In this document: piece by piece, positions 41,011 through 49,636 of the stretch | How positions within the stretch are numbered: the stretch's first letter is position 1 | Layout: each line of letters opens with the position of its first letter | Assembly: GCA_964501785.1 (NCBI GenBank) | Contig: CAZCUD010000009.1 | Coordinates: 1-64,000 of the forward strand | Length of the DNA stretch: 64,000 bases | Reading direction: 5' to 3' | Source: DATBSK01 sp964501785 | GTDB taxonomy: Bacteria; Actinomycetota; Acidimicrobiia; IMCC26256; PALSA-555 | Position numbers and translations under genes: made by a program | Notes under the pieces: model-generated | The model's database searches: none | What the model was told of the DNA's origin: nothing | Seen by the model: the letters and a program-made list of their open reading frames with translations, nothing else

Positions 41011-42504
41011 TCAGGCGTGGACCGGGGGCCGCCGGTGCGCCCAGGGGCGCGCCGACTCGAGCTGCGCGGCGACGCGCAGGAGCACGTCCTCGCGGTTCTG
41101 GGCCGCGGCGAGCTGCACACCGATGGGCAGGTCGGTGGCCGCCTCCCAGTACAGGGGCACCGACATCGCCGGCTGACCGGTGACGTTGAACGGCGCGGTG
41201 TACGCGGCGAACGGGGTGGCGCGGGCCAGGGCGTGCCACGGGTCGTCGCGCGTGCCGACCATCTCGCCGAGGCGCGCCGGGGGCTCGGCCATCGTCGGCG
41301 TGAGCAGGAGGTCGTAGCCGTCGCCGCCGTCGGCCTCGGGCGCCCACCACTGGAGCATCCGACGCGTCCAGCCGTGCGCGCCGTGCAGCGCGCGCAGGTA
41401 GTCGACGGCGCCGGCGTCGCGCCCCATCTCGTACTGGGCCCAGGTGAGGGGTTCGAAGTCGTCGGGCCCGACCTCCCGTCCGGCGATGCGCGCGACCTCT
41501 TCCACGTTCCATCCGACACCGGTCGACATCACGGTGGTGAACAGGCCGAGGAGCTCGATCTCGTCGAACGCGACGGGTGCCGCCGGCTCCACGACGTGGC
41601 CGAGCGACTCCAGGAGGCGGGCGGCGTCCTCCGCCGCGGCGACGCACTCGGGGTCGGTCACGGCGAGATCGCCGGGTGCGCGCGTGCGCAGCCCGATGCG
41701 GAGCGTGCCCGGATCGGCGCCGACCTCCTCGGCGTAGGGGCGCACCGGTGGGGGCGCGGCGTACGGGTCGCCTGGGACCATGCCCTCGAGGGCGTCGAGG
41801 ACCCCCGCGCTGTCGCGCACCGAGCGCGTCAGGACGTGGCGGGCGACGAGCCCGGCCCAGTCCTCACCGACGTCGGGGCCCATCGAGATCCGACCACGCG
41901 AGGGCTTGAGCCCGAAGAGCCCGCACGCGCTCGCCGGCATGCGGATCGAGCCGCCACCGTCACCCGCGTGGGCGACCGGCACCATCCCCGACGCGACCGC
42001 CGCCGCGCTCCCGCCACTCGACCCGCCCGGGCTGCGGTCGGTGTTCCACGGGTTGCGCGTCGGTCCGTAGGCCTCGGGCTCGGTCGTGGGGAGGAGGCCG
42101 AACTCGGGGCAGTTGGACTTGCCGATCGGCACGAACCCCGCGGCGCGCAGGCGCGCGATCAGGAAGCTGTCGTGGCCCGCGGTGTGGCCCAGCTCCTTCA
42201 GGAGCCGGTTGCCGAGGTGGTACGGGTCACCCGCCGACGAGCCGTCGAGGTCCTTGAGGACGGTCGGGACCCCCGCGAAGGGCGCGTCGTCGAAGGGCTG
42301 TCGGGCGCGGGTGCGCGCCTTGTCGAACAGCGGGTGGATGACGGCGTTCAGCTGCGGGTCGACCTTCTCCGTGCGAGTGACGGCGGCCTCGACGAGCTCG
42401 AGCGGCGACAGCTCACCGGAGCGGACGAGCTGCGCCTGCGCGGTCGCGTCGAGGAACGCCAGGTCGTCGGCGGCGCCTTCGGATGCTGGGTCTTCGGCTG
42501 ACAT
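41011..42504 (-). CDS. amidase-signature hydrolase
   Basis: 497 residues. The amidase signature triad is intact: Lys in VLKDLDGSSAG, the Gly/Ser-rich GGSSGGSAAAVASG, and DGGGSIRMPASACG. It hydrolyses an amide bond; the substrate is unknown. It forms a same-strand block with the AtuA-like pair downstream and the D-threonine-aldolase-like gene upstream (18 nt), suggesting a small catabolic operon. The ATG at 42502-42504 is used. It resembles 6-aminohexanoate-cyclic-dimer or generic amidases more than GatA, as no tRNA-binding tail is seen. Confidence 0.88.
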   Translation of the reverse strand: MSAEDPASEGAADDLAFLDATAQAQLVRSGELSPLELVEAAVTRTEKVDPQLNAVIHPLFDKARTRARQPFDDAPFAGVPTVLKDLDGSSAGDPYHLGNRLLKELGHTAGHDSFLIARLRAAGFVPIGKSNCPEFGLLPTTEPEAYGPTRNPWNTDRSPGGSSGGSAAAVASGMVPVAHAGDGGGSIRMPASACGLFGLKPSRGRISMGPDVGEDWAGLVARHVLTRSVRDSAGVLDALEGMVPGDPYAAPPPVRPYAEEVGADPGTLRIGLRTRAPGDLAVTDPECVAAAEDAARLLESLGHVVEPAAPVAFDEIELLGLFTTVMSTGVGWNVEEVARIAGREVGPDDFEPLTWAQYEMGRDAGAVDYLRALHGAHGWTRRMLQWWAPEADGGDGYDLLLTPTMAEPPARLGEMVGTRDDPWHALARATPFAAYTAPFNVTGQPAMSVPLYWEAATDLPIGVQLAAAQNREDVLLRVAAQLESARPWAHRRPPVHA

Positions 42505-42521
42505 GTCGCGCACCGTACCCG

Positions 42522-43553
42522 TCACCATCCCCGGAGGTCGATCGGCCACGTGTCCACGACGGTGGCGTCCTCGCCGGCACCGTCCGCGATCTCGTAGCGC
42601 TCGTGGTACGCGACCGTGGGGTCGACGTGGGCCGGGAGGACACGGACGCGATCGCCGACCGTGGGCAGGGCTGCTCCGTCGCCGGGCGAGAAGGTCGTGT
42701 GCTCGTCCGAGCAGAACCACACGTCACCCCCCTCGATCGTCGGGTTGCCGTGGTCCATGGCGAGCGACTTGAGTCCGCAGTCCGCGACGGCGTAGCCGCC
42801 GCTGGCGTTGACCGAGACGACGGTGGCGACGACGTGCAACGCCGCTTCGAAGGGAAGGCCCAGCGCGCCGTACGCGCCGTCCATCAGCGCGTACGAGCCG
42901 GCCTGGATCTCGGTGGCGACGGTGTTCACGTCGAAGGTGCCCGTGCCGCCCGCCGAGACGATCTCGCCGCCCACCGCCGCATGGGCCGAGGCGAGGCGTT
43001 TCATCGCCTCGGCGGTCTGCCGAACGCGCTCGTCGCGATCGGCGAGGCCGACGACATGACCCTCGTATCCCATGACGCCGCGCACCGTGAGGCCGCGATC
43101 CCGCGCGTGCGCCGCCAGGGCCCCCGCGTCGTCGGCGTCGCAGCCGCACCGGGGGAGGCCGACGTTCACGTCGATCAGGCACTCGGCGATGCCCGCGTCG
43201 ACGGCCGCGTCGACCGTCACCGTCGAGTCGACGGCGACGGTGACCCGCGCGTCGAGAGCCGCCAGCATCGCGAGGCGAGCGGGATCGACCACCTCGTTGG
43301 CGAGGAGCAGGTCGGTGCCGAGCCCGGCCGCTGCGAGCCCCGCCATCTCGCGCGGCGTGGCGCAGGTGAACCCCTCGTGGCCGTGGGCATGCTGCTCGCG
43401 CGCGAGCGCGGTCGACTTGTGGGCCTTCACGTGCGGCCGGCACCGGGGTCCGGGCAGCGCAGCCGCCATCGCGGCGAGGTTGCGCTCGAGGGCGCCGGCG
43501 TCGACGACGAGCGCGGGGGTCGCGAGATCACCCACCCGGCGAGGAGGAGGCAC
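42522..43553 (-). CDS. PLP fold-III D-threonine-aldolase/D-serine-dehydratase-like enzyme
   Basis: 343 residues. The alanine-racemase-like barrel carries the PLP lysine in RPHVKAHKS. Metal-binding residues near the C-terminus are seen in CSDEHTTF and HVDPTVAYHE. The last motif is H-x-D, as in D-threonine aldolases, not the H-x-C of D-serine dehydratases, so an aldolase is favoured. The start could be the GTG at 43553 or 43535. It is divergent from the hypothetical at 43589 with 35 bp between. It lies with the amidase gene on the same strand. Confidence 0.75.
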   Translation of the reverse strand: MPPPRRVGDLATPALVVDAGALERNLAAMAAALPGPRCRPHVKAHKSTALAREQHAHGHEGFTCATPREMAGLAAAGLGTDLLLANEVVDPARLAMLAALDARVTVAVDSTVTVDAAVDAGIAECLIDVNVGLPRCGCDADDAGALAAHARDRGLTVRGVMGYEGHVVGLADRDERVRQTAEAMKRLASAHAAVGGEIVSAGGTGTFDVNTVATEIQAGSYALMDGAYGALGLPFEAALHVVATVVSVNASGGYAVADCGLKSLAMDHGNPTIEGGDVWFCSDEHTTFSPGDGAALPTVGDRVRVLPAHVDPTVAYHERYEIADGAGEDATVVDTWPIDLRGW

Positions 43554-43588
43554 GGGTCCGAGCCTTGCACGCGTGCGAACATCGGAGC

Positions 43589-43960
43589 GTGCCGACACCT
43601 GCCGAAGCGCGACCGCCCACCACTCGCGACTGGCACACCGACGAGCTGCCGCCGACGCCCCAGCGCGACTTCCTCATCCCCGTCGAGCGTTGGGTGGAGG
43701 CGCCGCCGAGCCTGCGGGCGCTCGGCACCGACCTGGGCATCGACCTCGTCGCCTACAAGCGGCGGATCGGCCGCTGGCTGCTGTGGCGGGCCGGACCGGC
43801 ACGGGGTGCCGACGCCCGGTACGGAGCGGTGGATGCCGACGAGCCGACCCGCGTGGTCACGTTCCGCCTGTTCCCCGACGGCACCGGCGACGGCCTCGGC
43901 CCCGACGGGAGCCGTCACACCCGCTTCCGCTCGTGGAAGGAGTCCCTCCGCGACGCGTGA
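43589..43960 (+). CDS. protein of unknown function
   Basis: 123 residues from a GTG start, with RDWHTDELPPTPQRDFLIPVERW near the N-terminus, then a helix-turn region (LGTDLGIDLVAYKRRIG) and a beta-rich C-terminus (RVVTFRLFPDGTGDG). The two regions look ordered, but no family is named. It is isolated between the PLP enzyme (divergent) and the ATP-dependent ligase (convergent, 21 nt between stops). A TTG 24 bases upstream is an alternative start. Confidence 0.55.
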   Translation: MPTPAEARPPTTRDWHTDELPPTPQRDFLIPVERWVEAPPSLRALGTDLGIDLVAYKRRIGRWLLWRAGPARGADARYGAVDADEPTRVVTFRLFPDGTGDGLGPDGSRHTRFRSWKESLRDA

Positions 43961-43981
43961 GCAACCCAACCACGAAAGCGG

Positions 43982-44890
43982 TCACTCGCGGACGACGTCG
44001 GCGGGGTCCTTGTCGGCGCGGAGGCCGACGAACACGGGTTGGCGCAGCAGGCCTTCCGGCGTCCACTCGGTGAAGCGCACCTCGGCGACGACGTCGGGCT
44101 CGACCCACACCGGGTCGGGGAGGCGCCGTGGCACGTCGACGAACGGGCTCGTGTCGCGCGCGACCAAGCGCGCACGTAGCGCGTCGCGGCCGGCGTCGTC
44201 GAGCCCCGAACCGACCCGACCCGCGTAGCGCAGTCCGCCACCGGGGCGCTCGTGGTAGCCGACGAGCAGCGACCCGACGGTCCCCGCCAGCCGTCCGTCG
44301 CCGGGCAGCCAGCCGCCGACGACCAGCTCCTGACGCGCCGAGAGCTTGTGCTTCTGCCAGGCCGTGGTCCGCTTGCCCGGTCGGTACGGCGCGTCCACGC
44401 GCTTGGCGACGATGCCCTCGAGCCCCAGGCGGCGCGCCGTGTCGAGGGCGGCGTCGGCGTCGCCCTCGACCACGCGCGGGGTCTGCCACGTGACCCCCGA
44501 CAGCGCGAGCCGTTCGAGCAGCGCACGCCGTTCGCGCCAGGGGAGTCCGGTCACGTCGTTGCCGTCGATCCGCAGGACGTCGAACAGCATCAGCGTCGCG
44601 GCGCGCTCGTGCTGCTGGATCGCGTGGAAGCTGGGGCGCCCCGACTCGTCGAGCACCACCAGCTCACCGTCGAGCACGAGGTCGTCGACCGGCACCGCGC
44701 TCGCGAGTGGCGCCAGCTCGGGGTAGGTCGCGGTCATGTCGTTGCCTCGTCGCGAGACGATCCGCAGCACTCCGCCGGAGACCCCGACGACGGCGCGATA
44801 GCCGTCCCACTTCATCTCGTACGCCCACTCGGGCCCCCGGGGCGGATCGTCGCAGGGAGTCGCCAGCATCGGCGCCGGCAGCCCGCTCAT
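43982..44890 (-). CDS. ATP-dependent DNA ligase (LigC/LigD-ligase type)
   Basis: 302 residues. The adenylation lysine lies in EMKWDGYRAVV (KWDG motif I), with motifs DGELVVLDE, EGIVAKR and WQKHKLSARQELVVGGW, and an OB-fold C-terminus ending DVVAEVRFTEWTPEGLLRQ. It seals DNA nicks with ATP and belongs to the repair ligases that accompany or form part of LigD. No Ku or polymerase/phosphoesterase domain is encoded in this window. Its ATG overlaps the menE stop by 4 nt, so the two are translationally coupled. The essential replicative ligase is ligA at 6143. Confidence 0.9.
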   Translation of the reverse strand: MSGLPAPMLATPCDDPPRGPEWAYEMKWDGYRAVVGVSGGVLRIVSRRGNDMTATYPELAPLASAVPVDDLVLDGELVVLDESGRPSFHAIQQHERAATLMLFDVLRIDGNDVTGLPWRERRALLERLALSGVTWQTPRVVEGDADAALDTARRLGLEGIVAKRVDAPYRPGKRTTAWQKHKLSARQELVVGGWLPGDGRLAGTVGSLLVGYHERPGGGLRYAGRVGSGLDDAGRDALRARLVARDTSPFVDVPRRLPDPVWVEPDVVAEVRFTEWTPEGLLRQPVFVGLRADKDPADVVRE

Positions 44891-46101
44891 GGTCGTTCCC
44901 GCAGCGCACGCCGGAGCGCCTTGCCGCCCGCGGTGCGCGGGATCTCCTCGACGAGCACGACCTCCTTGGGGAGCCCGGCACGAGGGAGCCGGTCCGCGGC
45001 GAAGGCCCGCAGGTCGGGCAGCGTCGGCGGTGCACCGGCGTCGGCGGGCACGACGTAGGCGACGACGCGCTCACCCCACTCCTCGTCGGGCAGCCCGGCG
45101 ACGCACACGTCGCGCACGCCCGGCGCCGCGCCGAGCACCGACTCGACGGCGGTCGGGCTGACGTTGACACCGCCCGAGACGATGATGTCCTTGAGACGGT
45201 CGACGACGCGCAGCCCCGCGTCGGTCCGCCTCCCGAGGTCGCCGGTGCGGAACCACCCGTCGGCACTGAGCACCGCGGCGGTCGCATCGGGATCGCCCCG
45301 GTAGCGCGCCATGACCATCGGGCCGCGCACGACGATCTCGCCGACGCCCGCGTCTGCGCCCCCGCCTCCGCCGTCGACGACCGGGGCGAGCTCGATCTCG
45401 GCGCCCTCGAGGGGGGTGCCGTCCACGACCACGCCGCCCCAGGTCTCGGAGAGCCCGTAGGCGTCGACGACGCGCGCACCGACGGCTTCGGCCCGGGTTC
45501 GCAGACCGGCCGGCAGCGGGGCGCCCCCGAGCACCAGCACGCGGTACGCGTCGAGCGGCGCACCGGCCGCGAGGAGCCGGGCCAGCATCGTGGGGACCAG
45601 CGAGACGACGCTCGCACCGACCGCGGCCGGCGCCGTCGCGACCGCGTCGACGTCGAACGACGGGTGCACCGTGACCGGCGTCCCCGTCACGCGGGCCCGA
45701 GCGAGGATCGCGAGACCCGCGACGTGGTGCAGCGGGACGCACACCAGGGCGCGGTCGTCGTCCTCGCGGCCGATCGCGTGGGCGAACCCGCGCCCGATCG
45801 CCTCCGCGCCCGCGGTCGAGAGCTCGACGAGCTTGGGCGAGCCGGTCGTGCCGGAGGTGACGACGACCGCGGCGACCGCCGACTCGACGGGGACGCCGCC
45901 CGCCCGCGCTCGTCGTCCCGATCCGTCCAGGACGTGCGTCGGCGCCAGCGCGTCCAGGAGCTGCTCGAGCGCCGCGGAGGGCAGGTCCGGGTCGACGACG
46001 GCCACCGCCTCGTCGCGGTCCCAGCAGCGCCCGACCGCTTCGGCGGCATCCGGGCGGGCCAGCACCACGGCGGTCAGGGCTCGGTCGGCCACGGCGGCCA
46101 C
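44887..46101 (-). CDS. menE: o-succinylbenzoate-CoA ligase (MenE), by context
   Basis: 404 residues. This AMP-forming acyl-CoA synthetase has the ATP motif VVTSGTTGSPKLV, the A5-like YGLSETWGG, DGWFRTGDLG, VVDRLKDIIVSGGVNVSP and the C-terminal PRTAGGKALRRAL with the catalytic lysine. It would activate o-succinylbenzoate for MenB. MenE is chosen over other acyl-CoA ligases because menB, menA, menC, menH, menD, menF and menG are adjacent. It is shorter than most MenE proteins at the N-terminus. A motif shared with the merR promoter lies upstream at 46195-46217. Confidence 0.85.
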   Translation of the reverse strand: MAAVADRALTAVVLARPDAAEAVGRCWDRDEAVAVVDPDLPSAALEQLLDALAPTHVLDGSGRRARAGGVPVESAVAAVVVTSGTTGSPKLVELSTAGAEAIGRGFAHAIGREDDDRALVCVPLHHVAGLAILARARVTGTPVTVHPSFDVDAVATAPAAVGASVVSLVPTMLARLLAAGAPLDAYRVLVLGGAPLPAGLRTRAEAVGARVVDAYGLSETWGGVVVDGTPLEGAEIELAPVVDGGGGGADAGVGEIVVRGPMVMARYRGDPDATAAVLSADGWFRTGDLGRRTDAGLRVVDRLKDIIVSGGVNVSPTAVESVLGAAPGVRDVCVAGLPDEEWGERVVAYVVPADAGAPPTLPDLRAFAADRLPRAGLPKEVVLVEEIPRTAGGKALRRALRERP

Positions 46102-46194
46102 GGTACGGCCCCCGGTCCGGTCGATCGGTGCCGGGAGCCGGGCCGGACCCCACCGACCGGCGGGCTTGGGCCGGACGGTGGCCGGCGCGTACCG

Positions 46195-46217
46195 TAGGAG
46201 TGATCGCTCCCAACGTC
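46195..46217. promoter_or_regulatory. MerR-type operator candidate between menE and menB
   Basis: The site reads TAGGAG, two variable bases, ATC, one variable base, CTCCCAA, one variable base, GTC. It matches 19 of 23 positions with the site at 54042-54064 in front of the merR-menG-menF genes. Its core GGAG-6-CTCC is an inverted repeat. On the minus strand it is followed by TACGGT at 46196-46191, in the position of TATGAT in the other site, so it would drive menE; menB starts 49 nt to the other side. Confidence 0.6.
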
Positions 46218-46265
46218 TGCCCTGGTCCTGACCCCCGAGCCCTGCCCCCCGACCCGGAGGCCCCG

Positions 46266-47132
46266 ATGCCGACCAGCCCCGAACCGAGCCCCATCCGCCC
46301 CGGTGCCGAGTGGAAGCCGGGCGACGTCGACTTCGGCGACATCCGCTACGAGACCGCGGCGCTCGAGGGCGGTGCGGTCGCCAAGATCACGATCGACCGA
46401 CCCGAGGTGCGGAACGCGTTCCGACCCCGCACCCTCTTCGAGCTCCGCGACGCCTTCGAGCTCGCTCGGGACGACCCCGAGGTCGGCGTCATCGTCCTCA
46501 CCGGTGAGGGACCCCTGGCGTTCTGCTCGGGTGGTGACCAGCGCGTGCGCGGAGATGACGGCTACGTCGGCGACGACGGCATCGGACGCCTCAACGTGCT
46601 CGATCTCCAGGTCCAGATCCGACGGGTGCCCAAGCCCGTCGTGGCGATGGTCGCCGGCTACGCCATCGGCGGCGGCCACGTCCTGCACGTCGTGTGCGAC
46701 CTGACGATCGCGGCCGACAACGCGCGCTTCGGTCAGACCGGCCCGAAGGTCGGATCGTTCGACGGCGGCTACGGGTCCGGTCTGCTCGCCCGCATCGTCG
46801 GCCAGAAGAAGGCGCGCGAGATCTGGTACCTCTGCGACGAGTACGACGCCGAGGAGGCACACCGGCTCGGGCTCGTCAACACCGTCGTCCCCCTCGCCGA
46901 CCTCGAGGTGGTCACGATCGAGTGGTGCGCGCGCATGCTGCGCCACAGCCCGCTCGCGCTCCGCATGCTGAAGGCGTCGATGAACGCGGCCGACGACGGC
47001 CTGGCGGGGATCCAGCAGCTCGCGGGCGACGCGACGCTGCTGTACTACATGACCGAGGAGGCCCAGGAGGGCAAGCGCGCCTACCTCGAGAAGCGTCGCC
47101 CTGGCTTCGACCGCTTCCCGAAGCGGCCCTGA
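46266..47132 (+). CDS. menB: 1,4-dihydroxy-2-naphthoyl-CoA synthase
   Basis: 288 residues, crotonase fold. It cyclises o-succinylbenzoyl-CoA. The MenB-specific features are AFCSGGDQRVRG, GYAIGGGHVLHVVCDLTIA and QTGPKVGSFDGGYGS, with a C-terminal YMTEEAQEGKRAYLEKRRP. It thus differs from general enoyl-CoA hydratases such as the gene at 54083. The ATG at 46266 is preceded by GGAGG 7 nt upstream. menA begins 44 nt after its stop. The intergenic region to menE (46102-46265) carries the MerR-type site. Confidence 0.95.
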   Translation: MPTSPEPSPIRPGAEWKPGDVDFGDIRYETAALEGGAVAKITIDRPEVRNAFRPRTLFELRDAFELARDDPEVGVIVLTGEGPLAFCSGGDQRVRGDDGYVGDDGIGRLNVLDLQVQIRRVPKPVVAMVAGYAIGGGHVLHVVCDLTIAADNARFGQTGPKVGSFDGGYGSGLLARIVGQKKAREIWYLCDEYDAEEAHRLGLVNTVVPLADLEVVTIEWCARMLRHSPLALRMLKASMNAADDGLAGIQQLAGDATLLYYMTEEAQEGKRAYLEKRRPGFDRFPKRP

Positions 47133-47176
47133 CCGCGCCCGTCGGGCCAGCCCAGCCGGTCAGCGGACAGGTCACG

Positions 47177-48067
47177 GTGGACGTCGAGGCGCGGCCCGCG
47201 GGGTGGCGGCTGTGGCTCGCCGGTGCTCGCCCTCGGACGCTGGGCGTGGCGGTCGCGCCCGTGCTGGTGGGGACCGCCGCGGCACGCGGTGACGGCGTCG
47301 ACGTCTCGTGGCCGCGGGCGCTCCTCGCGCTCGTCGTGTCGCTCGCGCTCCAGGTCGGCGTCAACTACGCGAACGACTACAGCGACGGGATCCGAGGCAC
47401 CGACGACGACCGCCGCGGGCCGCTGCGCTTGACCGCGTCGGGGCTCGTCTCGCCGGCGGCGGTGCGCAACGCCGCGCTCGCGGCCATGGGCGTCGCAGCG
47501 GTGGCCGGCTTCGCGCTCGCGGCGATCGTGTCGTGGTGGCTGCTGCTCGTGGGGGCGGCCGCGATCGCGGCCGCCGCGCTCTACACCGGCGGTCCGCGCC
47601 CCTACGGGTACTCGGGGCTCGGCGAGCTGATGGTGCTCGTCTTCTTCGGCTTCGTCGCCACGGCGGGGTCGGCGTTCGTGCAGGCCGAGGCCGTGCCGAC
47701 CACCGCCTGGCTCGGCGCCGTCGTCGTCGGGTCGATCGCGTGCGCGATCCTCCTGGTGAACAACATCCGTGACGTCGCGAGCGACGCTGCCGTCGGCAAG
47801 CGGACGCTCGCCGTGCGCGTCGGCGATCGGCGGGCCCGGCTCCTGTTCGTGGGCTGCTTGGCGATCGCGTACGTCGCCGTCGTCGCCGCGGCGATCGACG
47901 CGCCCTGGGCCCTGCTCGCACTCGCGACGGCACCGCTCGCCGCACTGATCTCGCTTCGTGTCCTGCGGGCGACGAGCCCGGCCGAGCTCGTCCAGGCGCT
48001 GGTCGCGACGGCGCGCCTCGAGCTCGGCACGTCGGTCCTGCTCGCGGTCGGGCTGTGGGTCTCGTGA
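47177..48067 (+). CDS. menA: 1,4-dihydroxy-2-naphthoate polyprenyltransferase
   Basis: 296 residues with about eight membrane helices. It attaches the isoprenoid chain to DHNA. The two Asp-rich motifs are VNYANDYSDGIRGTD and NNIRDVASDAAVGKRTLAVR; TLGVAVAPVLVGTA and GPRPYGYSGLGEL are typical MenA sequences. The GTG at 47177 gives VDVEARPAGWRLW, the usual short cytoplasmic lead. It overlaps menC by 4 nt (GTGA). A second UbiA-family protein lies at 58182. It works in the membrane. Confidence 0.93.
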   Translation: MDVEARPAGWRLWLAGARPRTLGVAVAPVLVGTAAARGDGVDVSWPRALLALVVSLALQVGVNYANDYSDGIRGTDDDRRGPLRLTASGLVSPAAVRNAALAAMGVAAVAGFALAAIVSWWLLLVGAAAIAAAALYTGGPRPYGYSGLGELMVLVFFGFVATAGSAFVQAEAVPTTAWLGAVVVGSIACAILLVNNIRDVASDAAVGKRTLAVRVGDRRARLLFVGCLAIAYVAVVAAAIDAPWALLALATAPLAALISLRVLRATSPAELVQALVATARLELGTSVLLAVGLWVS

Positions 48068-48927
48068 GCGAGGCCGTCCGCCGTCACGATCTGCGCCTGG
48101 GCGGACGCGACGTCACGCTGCTGGAAGGGCCCGCCGGGTGGGGGGAGTGCTCCCCGCTCCCCGGCTACGCCTGTGATCCCGACGCCGCCATGCGCGCCGC
48201 GCTCGAGGCCGCGTGCGACGGCTTCTCCGAGCCTCGTCGGAGCGACGTGGCGGTCAACGCGCTCGTCGACGAGCTCGACTTCGATCCCGCGTCGCTCGCC
48301 GGGTTCCCTGCGGTGAAGGTGAAGCTGCGCGTGCCGGCCGACGTCGACCGCGTCGCCCGGGTGCGTGACGCCGTCGGTCCCCATGTCGAGGTCCGCATCG
48401 ACGCCAACGGGGCGTGGGACGTCGAGACCGCGGTCGAGGTCCTCGAGCGGCTGCGCCGCCACGACGTCGCGCTGGCCGAGCAGCCGGTGGCCTCGCTCGC
48501 CGAGCTCGCCGAGGTGCGGCGGCGCAGCCCGGTGCCGATCGCCGCCGACGAGTGCGTCCGCAGCGTCCGTGATGCGCACGAGCTCCGCCGCCTCGGGGCC
48601 GCCGACGTCGTCGTGCTGAAGGTGCAGCCGCTCGGCGGGGTGCGGACCGCGCTCGAGGTCGCCGACGCCGCCGGGATCCCGGCGCTCCCCACGTCCATGC
48701 TCGAGACGTCCGTCGGGCTCGCGGCGGGGCTCGCGCTCGCGTGCGCCCTCCCCGCGCTCACCCTCGCCTGCGGGCTCGGCACCGCGGGCGCGCTCGGTGC
48801 CGACGTGACGGTCGCGCCGCTCGTGGCCGAAGGCGGTCGCCTCGCGCTGCGCACGGTCACGCCCGACCGAGCGCTCCTCGCCCGCTACGCGGTCGCCGCG
48901 CCCTCCAACCAGGTCGTCATCTCGTGA
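48064..48927 (+). CDS. menC: o-succinylbenzoate synthase
   Basis: 287 residues, enolase superfamily. The Lys pair in PAVKVKLRVP, the metal-binding Asp in RIDANGAWD, Glu in LAEQPV, Asp-Glu in IAADECV and Lys in VVLKVQP form the dehydration active site. It dehydrates SHCHC to o-succinylbenzoate. The N-terminal capping domain is shortened. The GTG at 48064 overlaps the menA stop. Its 3' end overlaps the convergent menH-like gene by 43 nt. Confidence 0.92.
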   Translation: MSEAVRRHDLRLGGRDVTLLEGPAGWGECSPLPGYACDPDAAMRAALEAACDGFSEPRRSDVAVNALVDELDFDPASLAGFPAVKVKLRVPADVDRVARVRDAVGPHVEVRIDANGAWDVETAVEVLERLRRHDVALAEQPVASLAELAEVRRRSPVPIAADECVRSVRDAHELRRLGAADVVVLKVQPLGGVRTALEVADAAGIPALPTSMLETSVGLAAGLALACALPALTLACGLGTAGALGADVTVAPLVAEGGRLALRTVTPDRALLARYAVAAPSNQVVIS

Positions 48928-49613
48928 GCGACCTCCGCGGGCCGTTCGAGCAGCACCGCGTGGCCGGCCTTCGGGATCACGCACATGGTCGCGTTGGGCC
49001 CGATCGCACCGGTCAGTCGGGTCGCGAGGTCGCTGTAGGTGCGGTCCCACTGGCCGCACATGACCAGCACCGGCATGTCGAGCGTGCTCAGGCGATCCCA
49101 CAGGGGCGGCTGGGTGCCCTGTCCCAGCTCGCGCAGCTGGTGCTGGAGGCGCGCGACGGTGTTCCCCCGGGTTCGGACCTCGAGCTGGGCGTCGTCGCGG
49201 GGGAGCGTCTCGAACAGCCGCTGGTCGAGCCAGCGGTCGAGGAACGGGCCCACTCCCATCGTCTGCACGTCGTTGGCGAGCCGCTCGTCCGCCTCCTGGC
49301 GGCGGTTGCGCTCGAGGGCGCCCGTGACGCCCGCGGTCCCGCTGATCAGGACGAGCGACTGCACGAGCGCCGGGTGGTCGAGCGCGAGCTGGAGGCAGAG
49401 CCGAGCGCCCATCGAGTACCCGACCCAGGTCCCGTCGCCGCCCCGATGCCCCAGCGCGTCGGCGGTGCCGACGAAGTCGAGGCCGTCGGGGACCTCGAGC
49501 GCCTGCACGTCCCAGTCGGGTGGGAGGTGACGCTCGACGGGCTCCCACGAGCGGGCGGTGAGGCTGAAGCCGTGCACGAGGCGGAGGCGCACCCCGGCAT
49601 CCTCGCACGTCAC
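48885..49613 (-). CDS. menH: MenH-like alpha/beta hydrolase (SHCHC synthase)
   Basis: 242 residues. The oxyanion region LVHGFSLTARSWEPV, the nucleophile elbow VGYSMGARLCLQLAL and the His in PKAGHAVLLERPAEV form an alpha/beta hydrolase; SYSMGGR-like sequence and location in the men cluster suggest SHCHC synthase (pyruvate elimination from SEPHCHC). It lies between menC and menD, inverted. Its last 43 nt are antisense to the end of menC. The GTG at 49613 or a later GTG at VRLRLVHGF could be used. The enzyme assignment is inferred from context. Confidence 0.75.
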   Translation of the reverse strand: MTCEDAGVRLRLVHGFSLTARSWEPVERHLPPDWDVQALEVPDGLDFVGTADALGHRGGDGTWVGYSMGARLCLQLALDHPALVQSLVLISGTAGVTGALERNRRQEADERLANDVQTMGVGPFLDRWLDQRLFETLPRDDAQLEVRTRGNTVARLQHQLRELGQGTQPPLWDRLSTLDMPVLVMCGQWDRTYSDLATRLTGAIGPNATMCVIPKAGHAVLLERPAEVAHEMTTWLEGAATA

Positions 49614-49636
49614 TCTCGCCGATCGAGGCTCGCCCG

